A stretch of 5,488 nucleotides of DNA from contig JBBISA010000097.1 of assembly GCA_037441525.1 (NCBI GenBank), positions 1 to 5,488 on the forward strand, in the 5' to 3' direction. The notes beneath the pieces were generated by a model. It made no database searches, had not been told where the DNA came from, and saw only the letters and a list, made by a program, of their open reading frames with translations. Numbering within the stretch: the first letter of the stretch is position 1; every line of letters begins with the position of its first letter. The stretch comes from SKVR01 sp037441525. Its GTDB lineage: Bacteria > Bacteroidota > Bacteroidia > Bacteroidales > UBA7960. This document shows positions 1-5,488 of the stretch, one piece after another. The position numbers and the translations under genes are program-made.

Positions 1-179
1 TTTTTATTGAGCGGTTCTGGCGCAATATCAAATACGAAAAGATTTACCCGGAACCCTCGGAGGATGGGCATGAGTTGTATGGCAAAATAAAATGGTATAT
101 GAATTTTTACAATACCGAAAGGGGGCACCAGTCTTTGGATTATAAAAAACCAGAAAAGGTGTTCCGGTCAGCCGCTTAG
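1..179 (+). CDS. IS3-family transposase (OrfB, DDE integrase core), C-terminal fragment
   Basis: Partial gene cut by the left window edge. The reading frame starts at base 3 and gives 58 residues before the TAG at 177-179. The opening IERFWRNIKYE matches the segment of IS3-family OrfB transposases that carries the last acidic residue of the DDE triad, so the Glu encoded at 9-11 is probably catalytic. The end, with YNTERGHQSLDYKKPEKVF, matches the usual C-terminal signature (YN..RPHQSL.Y..P...F). The usual Pro of RPHQSL is Gly here. The protein would cut and join the ends of its own element, normally as a frameshifted fusion with OrfA, which lies outside the window. The visible part shows no frameshift or early stop, so the copy could be active, but most of it is unseen. 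Family assignment is secure; the subgroup is not decided. Confidence 0.93.
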   Translation, partial: FIERFWRNIKYEKIYPEPSEDGHELYGKIKWYMNFYNTERGHQSLDYKKPEKVFRSAA

Positions 180-216
180 ATTTTCCTTTCCGCCCAATTG
201 GGCGGAAAGGAAAATC
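179..216. repeat. Perfect 38-bp palindrome overlapping the transposase stop codon
   Basis: The arm GATTTTCCTTTCCGCCC (179-195) is followed by AATT (196-199) and the exact reverse complement of the arm (200-216). AATT is itself palindromic, so all 38 bases are self-complementary. Its first base is the last base of the transposase stop codon. As RNA it would form a 17-bp stem with a 4-nt loop. No T-run follows on either strand, so it is not a textbook intrinsic terminator. It may still end transcription, protect the transposase mRNA 3' end, or block read-through into or out of the element. The structure is certain; the role is inferred. Confidence 0.8.
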
Positions 217-237
217 AAACTTATCTTTGAAGTAAAG

Positions 238-261
238 TTGTCTAAAGAAGGGGAGAATTTA
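238..261. repeat. Putative right terminal inverted repeat of the IS
   Basis: Read inward from the right (complement strand), the stretch begins TAAATTCTCCCC and continues to TTTAGACAA. A CCCC block near the tip and an AGACA block further in resemble terminal repeats of some IS3-family elements. The distance from the transposase stop (59 to 82 bases) is also typical. The tip does not end in the common CA dinucleotide and the left repeat is not in the window, so the call rests on resemblance and position only. Confidence 0.3.
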
Positions 262-528
262 ATATAAGTGCCCATACTTCGGCCCATCATGCAATGCCCA
301 CTGCCAAAATATTATATTGAAATAAGCCCCAAAATATACTGATATGAAAACGATTAGGCTTGGTAAGTGGATTTAGTTAAACGAATTGTAAAATTATTGG
401 TCAGGTTACGACCTAAAAAATTAATGCTTTGTTTACCTTAATTTAAAGGCAAATAACTGACGGATAGCTATTTTTATCGTCAAAAATTTTCACAAAACAC
501 ATACGATAAACTTTTATCTTTTTTGAAT
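262..528. other. Gene-free leader between the IS end and the lipoprotein gene
   Basis: No frame longer than about 20 codons with a plausible start was found on the plus strand here, and nothing on the minus strand looks like a gene. GCCCA occurs three times (270, 282, 296), without obvious meaning. The stretch must contain the 5' UTR of the lipoprotein gene, and its promoter unless that is supplied by the IS. The best promoter-like match, TTTA at 442-445 then 19 bases then TAGCTATT at 465-472, fits the Bacteroidota consensus poorly. No Shine-Dalgarno sequence precedes the start at 529, as is usual in this phylum. Confidence 0.5.
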
Positions 529-2406
529 ATGTTTTCAATCCGTAACATAGCCACATTTACAGTATTAACCGTACTTATTTTTCTTAATAATTCCTGTGTA
601 AAAGAAGAGAATATCCCACCAGTATGTGTAATAGTTTCACCACAAAATAAAGCAAATTGTACTATAGGTGAAATATTGGAAATAAAAGTTGATGCTAAAC
701 ATCCTGAACAGAAAAAAAGATATAAAGGTATCACACATTTAGAAATAAGACTTTTAATAAATGACCAGGGAACCGCATCTACCAACGTTTTCCCGTATAC
801 ATTTCAACTCAACACAAGCAGTTATTTGCCAGGAACATATAAAATAAAAGTAATTGCCACCGACTTGGAAGGGTTGCGCGGTATTGATGAAAAGAGCATC
901 CAAATTGTTTCGGGCTTACCCTCTGTTGAAACCATGGACGCAACTGACATTAATCCATACTTCGCAAAAGTCGGAGGCATTATAAGGAGCTTTGGCGGAG
1001 AGGAAATACTTAAAACAGGCATCTACTGGAGTCCCCTGCCAAATCCTGAAACATCAGGCAAGGAGTTTACTATTGAACATATTAACCAACAATTCTCTGC
1101 AAATCTTTCCGGACTTCTACCCGACCAAAAGATTTACATCAGAGCATTTGCCAGAAATAAAAATGGGGAGATGCTGGGAACTGAGAAAAGCTTTGTAACC
1201 CCCAATACAGGTATGAAACCAATCTGCAGAATTATTAGTCCCGAAGAAAATGCACTTTTTGGGAAAGGGGAAACAGTTCCAATCATAGTCGAAGCATCCG
1301 ACCCTGATGGAAATTACCTTGAGTTGCGTCTGTTTGTGAACGACACAGGAATTTCATCGACCACCCTTTTTCCCTATCGTTTTAATTGGTCAACAATAAC
1401 TCAGATGCCCGGTAACTATACCATCAGGGTTGTTGCTATCGACAATCAGGGTTTACTTTCCAGCGACACCCGAAACATAACTATTGGGGTGCGCACTCCA
1501 TTAGTTGAAACAGCTGATGCAACAAACATTGCACTAACTACTGGTCGTGTGGGCGGAAAGATTATAAGCAATGGAGGCTCGCCGGTAAGTGAGGCAGGAA
1601 TCTATTGGGGTTATGGATTAAACCCGGAAACGGACGGAAACAGAATAAGCGCTGAAATCAGAAAAGATGAATTTACCTTAGGAATTTCGGGTATTCCTAC
1701 TAATTCTGTAATATATTATAAGGCGTTTGCCGTGAATAGTATTGGAGAGTCGGTGGGCGAGACGAAAGCCTTCAAAACATTGGGAAACCAAACAGGTACT
1801 TTTATTGACTCCAGAGATAACCGGGAGTATAGATGGGTTTATATTGGTAGTCAGCTCTGGATGGCCGAGAACCTTGCCTGGTTACCATCAGTTAATCAAC
1901 CTGGCACCGGATCAAACAGCAACAAATTGTATTATGTATATGATTACCATGGAACTGATGTAAATGAAGCAAAAGCGACAGAGCATTATAAAACCTATGG
2001 AGTATTATATAACTGGGCTGCATCTATCGATGCTTGTCCTATGGGATGGCATGTTCCATCAGACAACGAGTGGAAAGAACTTGAAAAAGCGCTTGGAATG
2101 TCTGTTTTAGATTCTGACAATGCAGGATGGAGAGGTACCTTTGAAGGCAGGTACTTAAAGGCTCGAAATGGCTGGTACGACCAGGGTAACGGAAGTAATA
2201 TAAGCGACTTTAACGCCCTACCTGGAGGGTTTAGACTAAGTTTGGGCGTATTCGATTTTGAAGGTATTTATGCTAACTGGTGGACATCCAGTGGTTTCTC
2301 ATCATCTCATTCGTGGTATAGATCTCTTTATTATCAAAATTCAGGAGTCTTCAGAAACAATGCTTCACGGAATCAGGGTTTCTCTGTGCGTTGTTTAAAG
2401 GACTAA
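529..2406 (+). CDS. Surface lipoprotein with two Ig-like/FN3-like modules and a C-terminal FISUMP domain
   Basis: The protein has 625 residues. A TTG six bases upstream is in frame, but the ATG at 529 is preferred because it opens a clean lipoprotein signal: MFSIRN, a hydrophobic run (residues 7-19), then NNSC with the lipidated Cys at 23. Cys is followed by VKEE, which fits the K-(D/E)2 lipoprotein export signal known from Bacteroidota, so surface display is likely. Ig-like domain 1 spans about 29-129, FN3-like 1 130-228, Ig-like 2 229-321 and FN3-like 2 322-418. The last 205 residues (420-625) are a FISUMP domain (Fibrobacter succinogenes major paralogous domain): WMAENL at 444-449, YGVLYNW at 490-496, CPMGWHVPSDNEW at 503-515, LPGGFR at 564-569, WWTSS at 584-588 and a final SVRCLKD. 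The molecular role of FISUMP is not established; binding or adhesion at the surface is inference. The gene appears monocistronic, lying between the IS and a long spacer. Confidence 0.93.
   Translation: MFSIRNIATFTVLTVLIFLNNSCVKEENIPPVCVIVSPQNKANCTIGEILEIKVDAKHPEQKKRYKGITHLEIRLLINDQGTASTNVFPYTFQLNTSSYLPGTYKIKVIATDLEGLRGIDEKSIQIVSGLPSVETMDATDINPYFAKVGGIIRSFGGEEILKTGIYWSPLPNPETSGKEFTIEHINQQFSANLSGLLPDQKIYIRAFARNKNGEMLGTEKSFVTPNTGMKPICRIISPEENALFGKGETVPIIVEASDPDGNYLELRLFVNDTGISSTTLFPYRFNWSTITQMPGNYTIRVVAIDNQGLLSSDTRNITIGVRTPLVETADATNIALTTGRVGGKIISNGGSPVSEAGIYWGYGLNPETDGNRISAEIRKDEFTLGISGIPTNSVIYYKAFAVNSIGESVGETKAFKTLGNQTGTFIDSRDNREYRWVYIGSQLWMAENLAWLPSVNQPGTGSNSNKLYYVYDYHGTDVNEAKATEHYKTYGVLYNWAASIDACPMGWHVPSDNEWKELEKALGMSVLDSDNAGWRGTFEGRYLKARNGWYDQGNGSNISDFNALPGGFRLSLGVFDFEGIYANWWTSSGFSSSHSWYRSLYYQNSGVFRNNASRNQGFSVRCLKD
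613..1782 (+). repeat. Tandem duplication of an Ig-like + FN3-like module inside the lipoprotein gene
   Basis: Residues 29-228 (bases 613-1212) and 229-418 (1213-1782) align along their whole length. Matching landmarks are ISP/VSP near the start, LRLFVND against IRLLIND, FPYTF against FPYRF, VETMDATDI against VETADATNI, TGIYW against AGIYW, NPETSG against NPETDG, and IRAFARNKNG against YKAFAVNSIG. Divergence at protein level is substantial, so the duplication is old. Such strings of small beta-sandwich domains usually act as stalks or binding surfaces on exported proteins. Copy 1 is about ten residues longer because of a Lys-rich insertion near residues 60-70. Confidence 0.85.
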
Positions 2407-2862
2407 TGAAATGTTTTATGCCTGTCGCCTATCTCCCTAATCTGATTCCCAGACATTCGAGATTGCCTCAACCCCGGAATCAAGCTCCTTCATAATCATT
2501 CTCTTGCAGCGAAAAACTCTGCAATCATTAATAATCTTATCTTTTTTTAGGGTCTGCTATTCCATTGCAAGTATATTTTCTGACCAAACCTGGCCATCTT
2601 CACTCCTAACCTCGATCAAAACAAAACGAAGTGTAGCGCGCACAAAAAGAATGGGAATTATGCCTGTTTTAATACAATTCAATTGTGCCGTCAAAAAGAA
2701 GAAGAAATAAAAGAGTTCTCAATGCCAAGATTTGGGATGGGCATTTCTAATCCTTATTTTTCATCCGTAAAAATTTTTTAGTTCAAGGTCAGATAGTTTA
2801 TCGCGTCAAAACGGGAGAACTTGCATGTAAGTAATTTTATCCCAAATTCGTCTTTAGCCGTT

Positions 2863-2887
2863 TTTTCTAATGACCGTTATTAGAAAA
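2863..2887. repeat. AT-rich inverted repeat (9-bp perfect stem)
   Basis: TTTTCTAAT (2863-2871) and ATTAGAAAA (2879-2887) are exact reverse complements with a 7-base loop, GACCGTT. No T-run follows on either strand, so a terminator role is not well supported. It could be a binding site for a dimeric regulator or simply a chance structure in AT-rich DNA. It lies 36 bases upstream of the promoter-like sequence at 2923. Confidence 0.45.
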
Positions 2888-2922
2888 TTATAGTCTTAAG
2901 TTATTGATTATTTGACTTCTAT

Positions 2923-2955
2923 TTTGACAAATCGCTAAAGGAATTCTAATATTTG
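2923..2955 (+). promoter_or_regulatory. Candidate Bacteroidota sigma-ABfr-type promoter
   Basis: TTTG at 2923-2926 is followed after 20 bases by TAATATTTG (2947-2955). The phylum consensus is TTTG, about 19 bases, then TAnnTTTG. Here the -33 box is exact, and the -7 box has TA and TTTG with three bases between them instead of two. Transcription would begin near 2961 and run into the hairpin at 2998-3051 with no protein gene in between. AT-rich DNA gives such matches by chance, so the call is tentative. Confidence 0.3.
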
Positions 2956-2997
2956 CAATCAAATATGCTTACAAATTAAGTTTTTCTGAAGCGGGGT

Positions 2998-3051
2998 TAA
3001 ACCCGGCTAAGTCATTAGTTCATTGCATTTCTGATGACTAATCCGGGTTTA
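2998..3051 (+). terminator. Two-part stem-loop, candidate intrinsic terminator
   Basis: The outer stem pairs TAAACCCGG (2998-3006) with CCGGGTTTA (3043-3051), 9 bp with no mismatch. The inner stem pairs AGTCATTAG (3010-3018) with CTGATGACT (3031-3039), 9 bp including one G-U pair, around a 12-base loop. The two stems are joined by a 3x3 internal loop. The 3' side continues TTTATTATTT, which is U-rich but not a solid U-run. In addition GGGTT at 2994-2998 can pair with AACCC at 3000-3004, competing with the outer stem. The structure is clear in the sequence; a terminator role is inferred. It lies too far from the lipoprotein stop (about 590 bases) to be that gene's obvious terminator. Confidence 0.45.
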
Positions 3052-3531
3052 TTATTTCGGTGTTTTCGCTTGGCAAAACATGCCCGTTTCATCATATATT
3101 TCACTAATGTTGTTTCCCCCAAATTTTAATCTTAAATACCTATAGTTTTTTTAGAATCAACTATCACCAAAAAAAATTGATTGCCGAGCCGAGGAAGGTT
3201 TTTAAGGTACTTTTCTTATATTTTCTCAATTGAGGACTATCCCATTATACATTTTGTGTTTTTTTTCGCAACCGTTTCGTTATGAATAATTTAGATTTCA
3301 ATAAAAGGGAAGCAATAGCAAAAAGCCGGAGCTGACAAGATTGCTTCATGCAAGTAAACGAAAACATTAATAAACATATAGATAATCACATATTTAGGTA
3401 ATTATCGTTTTTTTTTTAAAATTGTTAGAATGAAAATTTTTAAAAACAATCACATTTTACAAATATAAAATCAAGTCAATTTTGGTCGAAAAAAAAATTT
3501 CATATTATCCTAATGATTTATTCATATTAAC

Positions 3532-3562
3532 AAATTATTAACCCTTTTTGTGTTAATAATTT
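3532..3562. repeat. 11-bp perfect inverted repeat upstream of the beta-helix gene
   Basis: AAATTATTAAC (3532-3542) and GTTAATAATTT (3552-3562) are exact reverse complements around the 9-base loop CCTTTTTGT. A further pair, GTCGAAAA (3485-3492) and TTTTCGAC (3560-3567), encloses it, although its right arm shares three bases with the inner one. The repeat lies about 140 bases upstream of the promoter-like box at 3703-3729 and could be an operator for a dimeric regulator or a transcript hairpin. Composition is strongly AT-rich, but an 11-bp perfect match at this spacing is longer than most of the weak pairs nearby. Confidence 0.45.
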
Positions 3563-3702
3563 TCGACTGATTTTTGTTTTTTGAGGGCTTGCCAAATCAT
3601 CAATTGAGATTTTTTTCTATTTTCTTCATATGAATCACAACTAAATAACAAGAGGGATACACTTCATATAAACTTTATCTATATTTAAAGCACATAATAC
3701 GA

Positions 3703-3729
3703 TTTGTTCATATTGCCACAATAGTTTTG
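3703..3729 (+). promoter_or_regulatory. Candidate promoter of the beta-helix gene
   Basis: TAGTTTTG at 3722-3729 matches the Bacteroidota -7 consensus TAnnTTTG at every fixed position. TTTG at 3703-3706 could be the -33 box, but the gap is 15 bases rather than about 19, so the upstream half is weak. A start point near 3735 would leave a 5' UTR of about 40 bases before the ATG at 3775. The box also covers the in-frame TTG at 3727, which argues against that codon as a translation start. Confidence 0.4.
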
Positions 3730-3774
3730 GGATGTTCAATAGTGAACAGAAAACAAATAAAAACGAAACTATTT

Positions 3775-5373
3775 ATGAAAAGCTTAAAACAAATCATGGG
3801 TGCTGCATTACTAACCGCAGCAACGATGACTTCTGGTTACAGCCAGATGGCATACAACTGCGAAGGATGTCCTCCATTGGCACAAAGACCAGTGATTAAT
3901 TTATCAACGGTGGCTGATGCACAGGGAAATCTACCGGCTAATTATTTAATGTCGTGCGAAAACCTTTATGTTCTCGACAAGAAGATTTACGCACCAATAG
4001 GCAGCCAGGTTACAATCCTTGCAGGAACAGTTATCAAAGGGGTACCAAACCCAGACCCTGCAAATGCCAATGCGTTTATCGTACCCAGGGGTGCCAAAGT
4101 TTTCGCTAATGGTAGTGAATGTTGCCCGATTATTTTCACCGCAATGGCCGACAACTTAGACGGTACCTACCCCATCTTTACGAAAGAGCAGTGGGGTGGA
4201 GTGATTATGCTCGGACGTGCACACAACACCATAAACAGAAATGAAGTAAACCCCGAAAACCCAATCTTCATTGCCGGTGGTCCAACCGACGGAATCGGTA
4301 TAATTGAAGGTACTGATCCGGCCGAAGCACGTAACTGGTATGGTGCTGAGATTACCCAGGGGGTTCCATTCAATAATTTCGACAATTCCGGCGTACTTAC
4401 TTATGTTTCTATACGCCATGGTGGTGCCATAGTTGGCGCAAATAATGAAATCAACGCTCTTACTTTGGGCTCTGTGGGCAGTGGTACTGTTCTACGCTAC
4501 ATCGAAGTGGTTTCTAACGGTGACGACGGGATTGAATTTTTTGGTGGTACTGTTGACCTGAAATATGCCAGGGTACTCTATTGTGAAGATGACTATCTTG
4601 ACTGGGACCAGGGATATACAGGAAGAATTCAGCATGTAGTTGGTATACAAAGACCCTCAGGAACATTAGCGGGTGGATCTGCAGCTGGCGATCATGGTAT
4701 TGAAGCTGATGGTGATGATGGAACTAAATATGCCCGTGCATGGCTTTCCGATCCAATTGTTTCCAACGTTACAATGATAGGTAACAGAGCTGCAGGAGCA
4801 GGAAGAAGAGCTTTAGAACTTAAAGAACGTACCAAAGGCGAGATTTACAATTCTATTTTCGCCAATTTTCCAACAGGCATCAACTATGCTAATGCAAATT
4901 TAAACCCTGTAGTACTGAGGAATAACACCTTTGTTAATATGGGAACTAACATTACTGGTACACCTCCCGCAGGTTTTGACCCCACCCAGGTTGCCTGGAA
5001 CAACACATTTGTGGCCAGTCTTTCAGGTATGACTTTTTCTACCTGGACTACTGCATGGGATGCTATACCGAACTCTTCCGGAACCGCTTTTAATGTAAAA
5101 GGTCTTTCTGATGATCCTGTAAAAGTAGCAGCTGACTGGTACAAACCAGGTTACTATAATTGGTTTGATGGAGTTGATTACCGTGGTGCCTACAAACCAG
5201 GGGCTTCTCCATGGTGGTCTCACGCAAATTGCAGCATGATGCAAGGCGCCAGGTCTGATTTTGAAAGCCTTACATTCTTCCCAGCGGTTACCGACATCAA
5301 TGGCGACGGTGTAACCAATGCAGGTGACCTGAGTGTTCTTATAGGTCGCTACAACAAAGCCAATAATCAATAG
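3775..5373 (+). CDS. Secreted probable beta-helix protein with a C-terminal dockerin-like EF-hand
   Basis: The protein has 532 residues. ATG at 3775 is preferred over the in-frame TTG at 3727, since it starts directly with a type I signal peptide (MKSLKQ, then a hydrophobic run to about residue 19; cleavage likely near GYSQ, residues 21-24). The body follows a pattern common in secreted Bacteroidota proteins: GTVIKG (85-89 region), FIVPRGAKVFANG (101-113), IIFTA (119-123), QWGGVIMLGRA (139-149), GVLTYVSIRHGG (206-217), EINALTLGSVGSGTVLRYIEV (225-245), DGIEFFGGTVD (251-261), CEDDYLDWDQGY (270-281) and GIEADGDDG (308-316). Repeated short hydrophobic strands with Gly turns suggest a right-handed beta-helix; acidic clusters may bind calcium. 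The tail DINGDGVTNAGD (507-518) is a canonical EF-hand/dockerin loop with Asp/Asn at 1, 3, 5 and 12. No type IX secretion tail is seen after it. Catalytic activity is not evident; ligand or glycan binding is inference. Confidence 0.85.
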   Translation: MKSLKQIMGAALLTAATMTSGYSQMAYNCEGCPPLAQRPVINLSTVADAQGNLPANYLMSCENLYVLDKKIYAPIGSQVTILAGTVIKGVPNPDPANANAFIVPRGAKVFANGSECCPIIFTAMADNLDGTYPIFTKEQWGGVIMLGRAHNTINRNEVNPENPIFIAGGPTDGIGIIEGTDPAEARNWYGAEITQGVPFNNFDNSGVLTYVSIRHGGAIVGANNEINALTLGSVGSGTVLRYIEVVSNGDDGIEFFGGTVDLKYARVLYCEDDYLDWDQGYTGRIQHVVGIQRPSGTLAGGSAAGDHGIEADGDDGTKYARAWLSDPIVSNVTMIGNRAAGAGRRALELKERTKGEIYNSIFANFPTGINYANANLNPVVLRNNTFVNMGTNITGTPPAGFDPTQVAWNNTFVASLSGMTFSTWTTAWDAIPNSSGTAFNVKGLSDDPVKVAADWYKPGYYNWFDGVDYRGAYKPGASPWWSHANCSMMQGARSDFESLTFFPAVTDINGDGVTNAGDLSVLIGRYNKANNQ

Positions 5374-5432
5374 CAAATTTTACTCAACAAATGGCAAATT
5401 AATTTAGTAACAATTATTAAAAATATAATAAG

Positions 5433-5488
5433 ATGAAAAAGGTATTATTAAGTATGTGCCTTATTTTAAGCGCATTGTTTACATTTAG
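5433..5488 (+). CDS. Start of a secreted or outer-membrane protein gene (cut by window end)
   Basis: Only 18 codons and two bases are visible. ATG at 5433 opens MKKVLLSMCLILSALFTF, a positively charged start followed by a hydrophobic stretch, which is a typical export signal. The early Cys at position 9 sits inside the hydrophobic core rather than at a lipobox end, so a type I signal is more likely than a lipoprotein signal, although the cleavage region is not in the window. The gene follows the beta-helix gene after 59 bases with no visible terminator between, so co-transcription is likely. The preceding bases are A-rich without a Shine-Dalgarno sequence. In Bacteroidota a TonB-dependent outer-membrane receptor often sits in such a place, but nothing here proves it. 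Confidence 0.7.
   Translation, partial: MKKVLLSMCLILSALFTF

Larger units (their letters stand above)
1..261 (+). mobile_element. Right end of an IS3-family insertion sequence (partial)
   Basis: This consists of the transposase C-terminus, an 82-base tail and a probable terminal repeat. IS3-family elements normally end within about 100 bases of the transposase stop, which fits a boundary near 261. The left end, the OrfA gene and the left repeat lie outside the window, so the exact boundary and the 3-4 bp target duplication cannot be confirmed. The element points toward the lipoprotein gene at 529, with about 270 bases between, so read-through from the IS or an outward promoter could reach that gene. 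The presence of the element is sure; the boundary is inferred. Confidence 0.6.
2407..3774. other. 1.37-kb spacer without a convincing protein gene
   Basis: The left part (2407 to about 2740) is less AT-rich and has few stop codons in some frames on both strands, but no frame shows a proper start, a recognisable family or a clean length. The right part (about 2740-3774) is very AT-rich with many A and T runs and stops in all frames. Inverted repeats seen are TTGCAG/CTGCAA (2504-2509 with 2519-2524), the 2863-2887 hairpin, the 2998-3051 double stem, the 10-bp palindrome CTCAATTGAG (3225-3234) and the 3532-3562 hairpin. A 17-codon ATG frame at 3282-3335 exists but has nothing to support it. The spacer probably holds the end of the lipoprotein transcript, perhaps a small RNA, and the control region of the gene at 3775. 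Confidence 0.6.

Noticed and set aside
442..472. TTTA, 19 bases, TAGCTATT as promoter of the lipoprotein gene
   Set aside because: Spacing is right, but both boxes differ from the TTTG and TAnnTTTG consensus, so it is not better than chance in this composition.
523..528. TTG at 523 as the start of the lipoprotein
   Set aside because: ATG at 529 is in frame two codons later, is the stronger start codon, and gives a complete lipoprotein signal.
480..785. 101-codon minus-strand frame opposite the start of the lipoprotein gene
   Set aside because: It overlaps the clearly coding lipoprotein gene on the opposite strand and shows no family motif; it is a shadow of that gene.
2504..2549. TTGCAG/CTGCAA hairpin and a later T-run as terminator of the lipoprotein gene
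   Set aside because: The stem is only 6 bp and the T-run (2542-2548) begins 17 bases after it, so it does not meet the usual form of an intrinsic terminator.
2504..2710. 68-codon plus-strand reading frame after the lipoprotein gene
   Set aside because: It starts with TTG, has no ribosome-binding or signal features, ends in a run of lysines from an A-rich stretch, and matches no family I recognise.
3282..3335. 17-codon ATG frame (MNNLDFNKREAIAKSRS) in the spacer
   Set aside because: It is too short, has no supporting promoter or ribosome-binding site, and lies in AT-rich DNA where such frames are frequent.
5023..5376. 117-codon minus-strand frame opposite the 3' end of the beta-helix gene
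   Set aside because: It is a shadow of the coding strand, where the EF-hand and family motifs give strong evidence for the plus-strand reading.

Overview
The window looks like chromosomal DNA of a member of the Bacteroidota. The reasons are family content (a FISUMP-domain lipoprotein with a Bacteroidota-type surface-export signal, and a secreted repeat protein of a kind common in this phylum), AT-rich spacers, no clear Shine-Dalgarno sequence before any of the three genes whose starts are visible, and a perfect match to the Bacteroidota -7 box (TAnnTTTG) upstream of one gene. The genus cannot be told from the sequence.

Layout. Positions 1-179 hold the C-terminal end of an IS3-family transposase, closed by a perfect 38-bp palindrome (179-216) and a probable right terminal repeat of the insertion sequence (about 238-261). 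A leader without genes follows. A 625-residue lipoprotein (529-2406) comes next: lipobox, two Ig-like plus fibronectin-III-like modules in tandem, then a C-terminal FISUMP domain. Positions 2407-3774 form a 1.37-kb spacer with no convincing protein gene. It contains several inverted repeats and one promoter-like plus hairpin pair that could be a small RNA. A secreted 532-residue protein (3775-5373) follows, with a type I signal peptide, a probable right-handed beta-helix body with conserved acidic clusters, and one dockerin-like EF-hand calcium loop at the very C-terminus. After 59 bases a further secreted-protein gene starts at 5433 and runs off the window.

Function. All three host genes encode exported proteins, so the region is devoted to the cell surface. 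The last two genes are probably co-transcribed from a promoter near 3703-3729. No defence system, CRISPR array, tRNA or rRNA was seen. The least explained parts are the 1.37-kb spacer and the perfect palindrome at the end of the insertion sequence.
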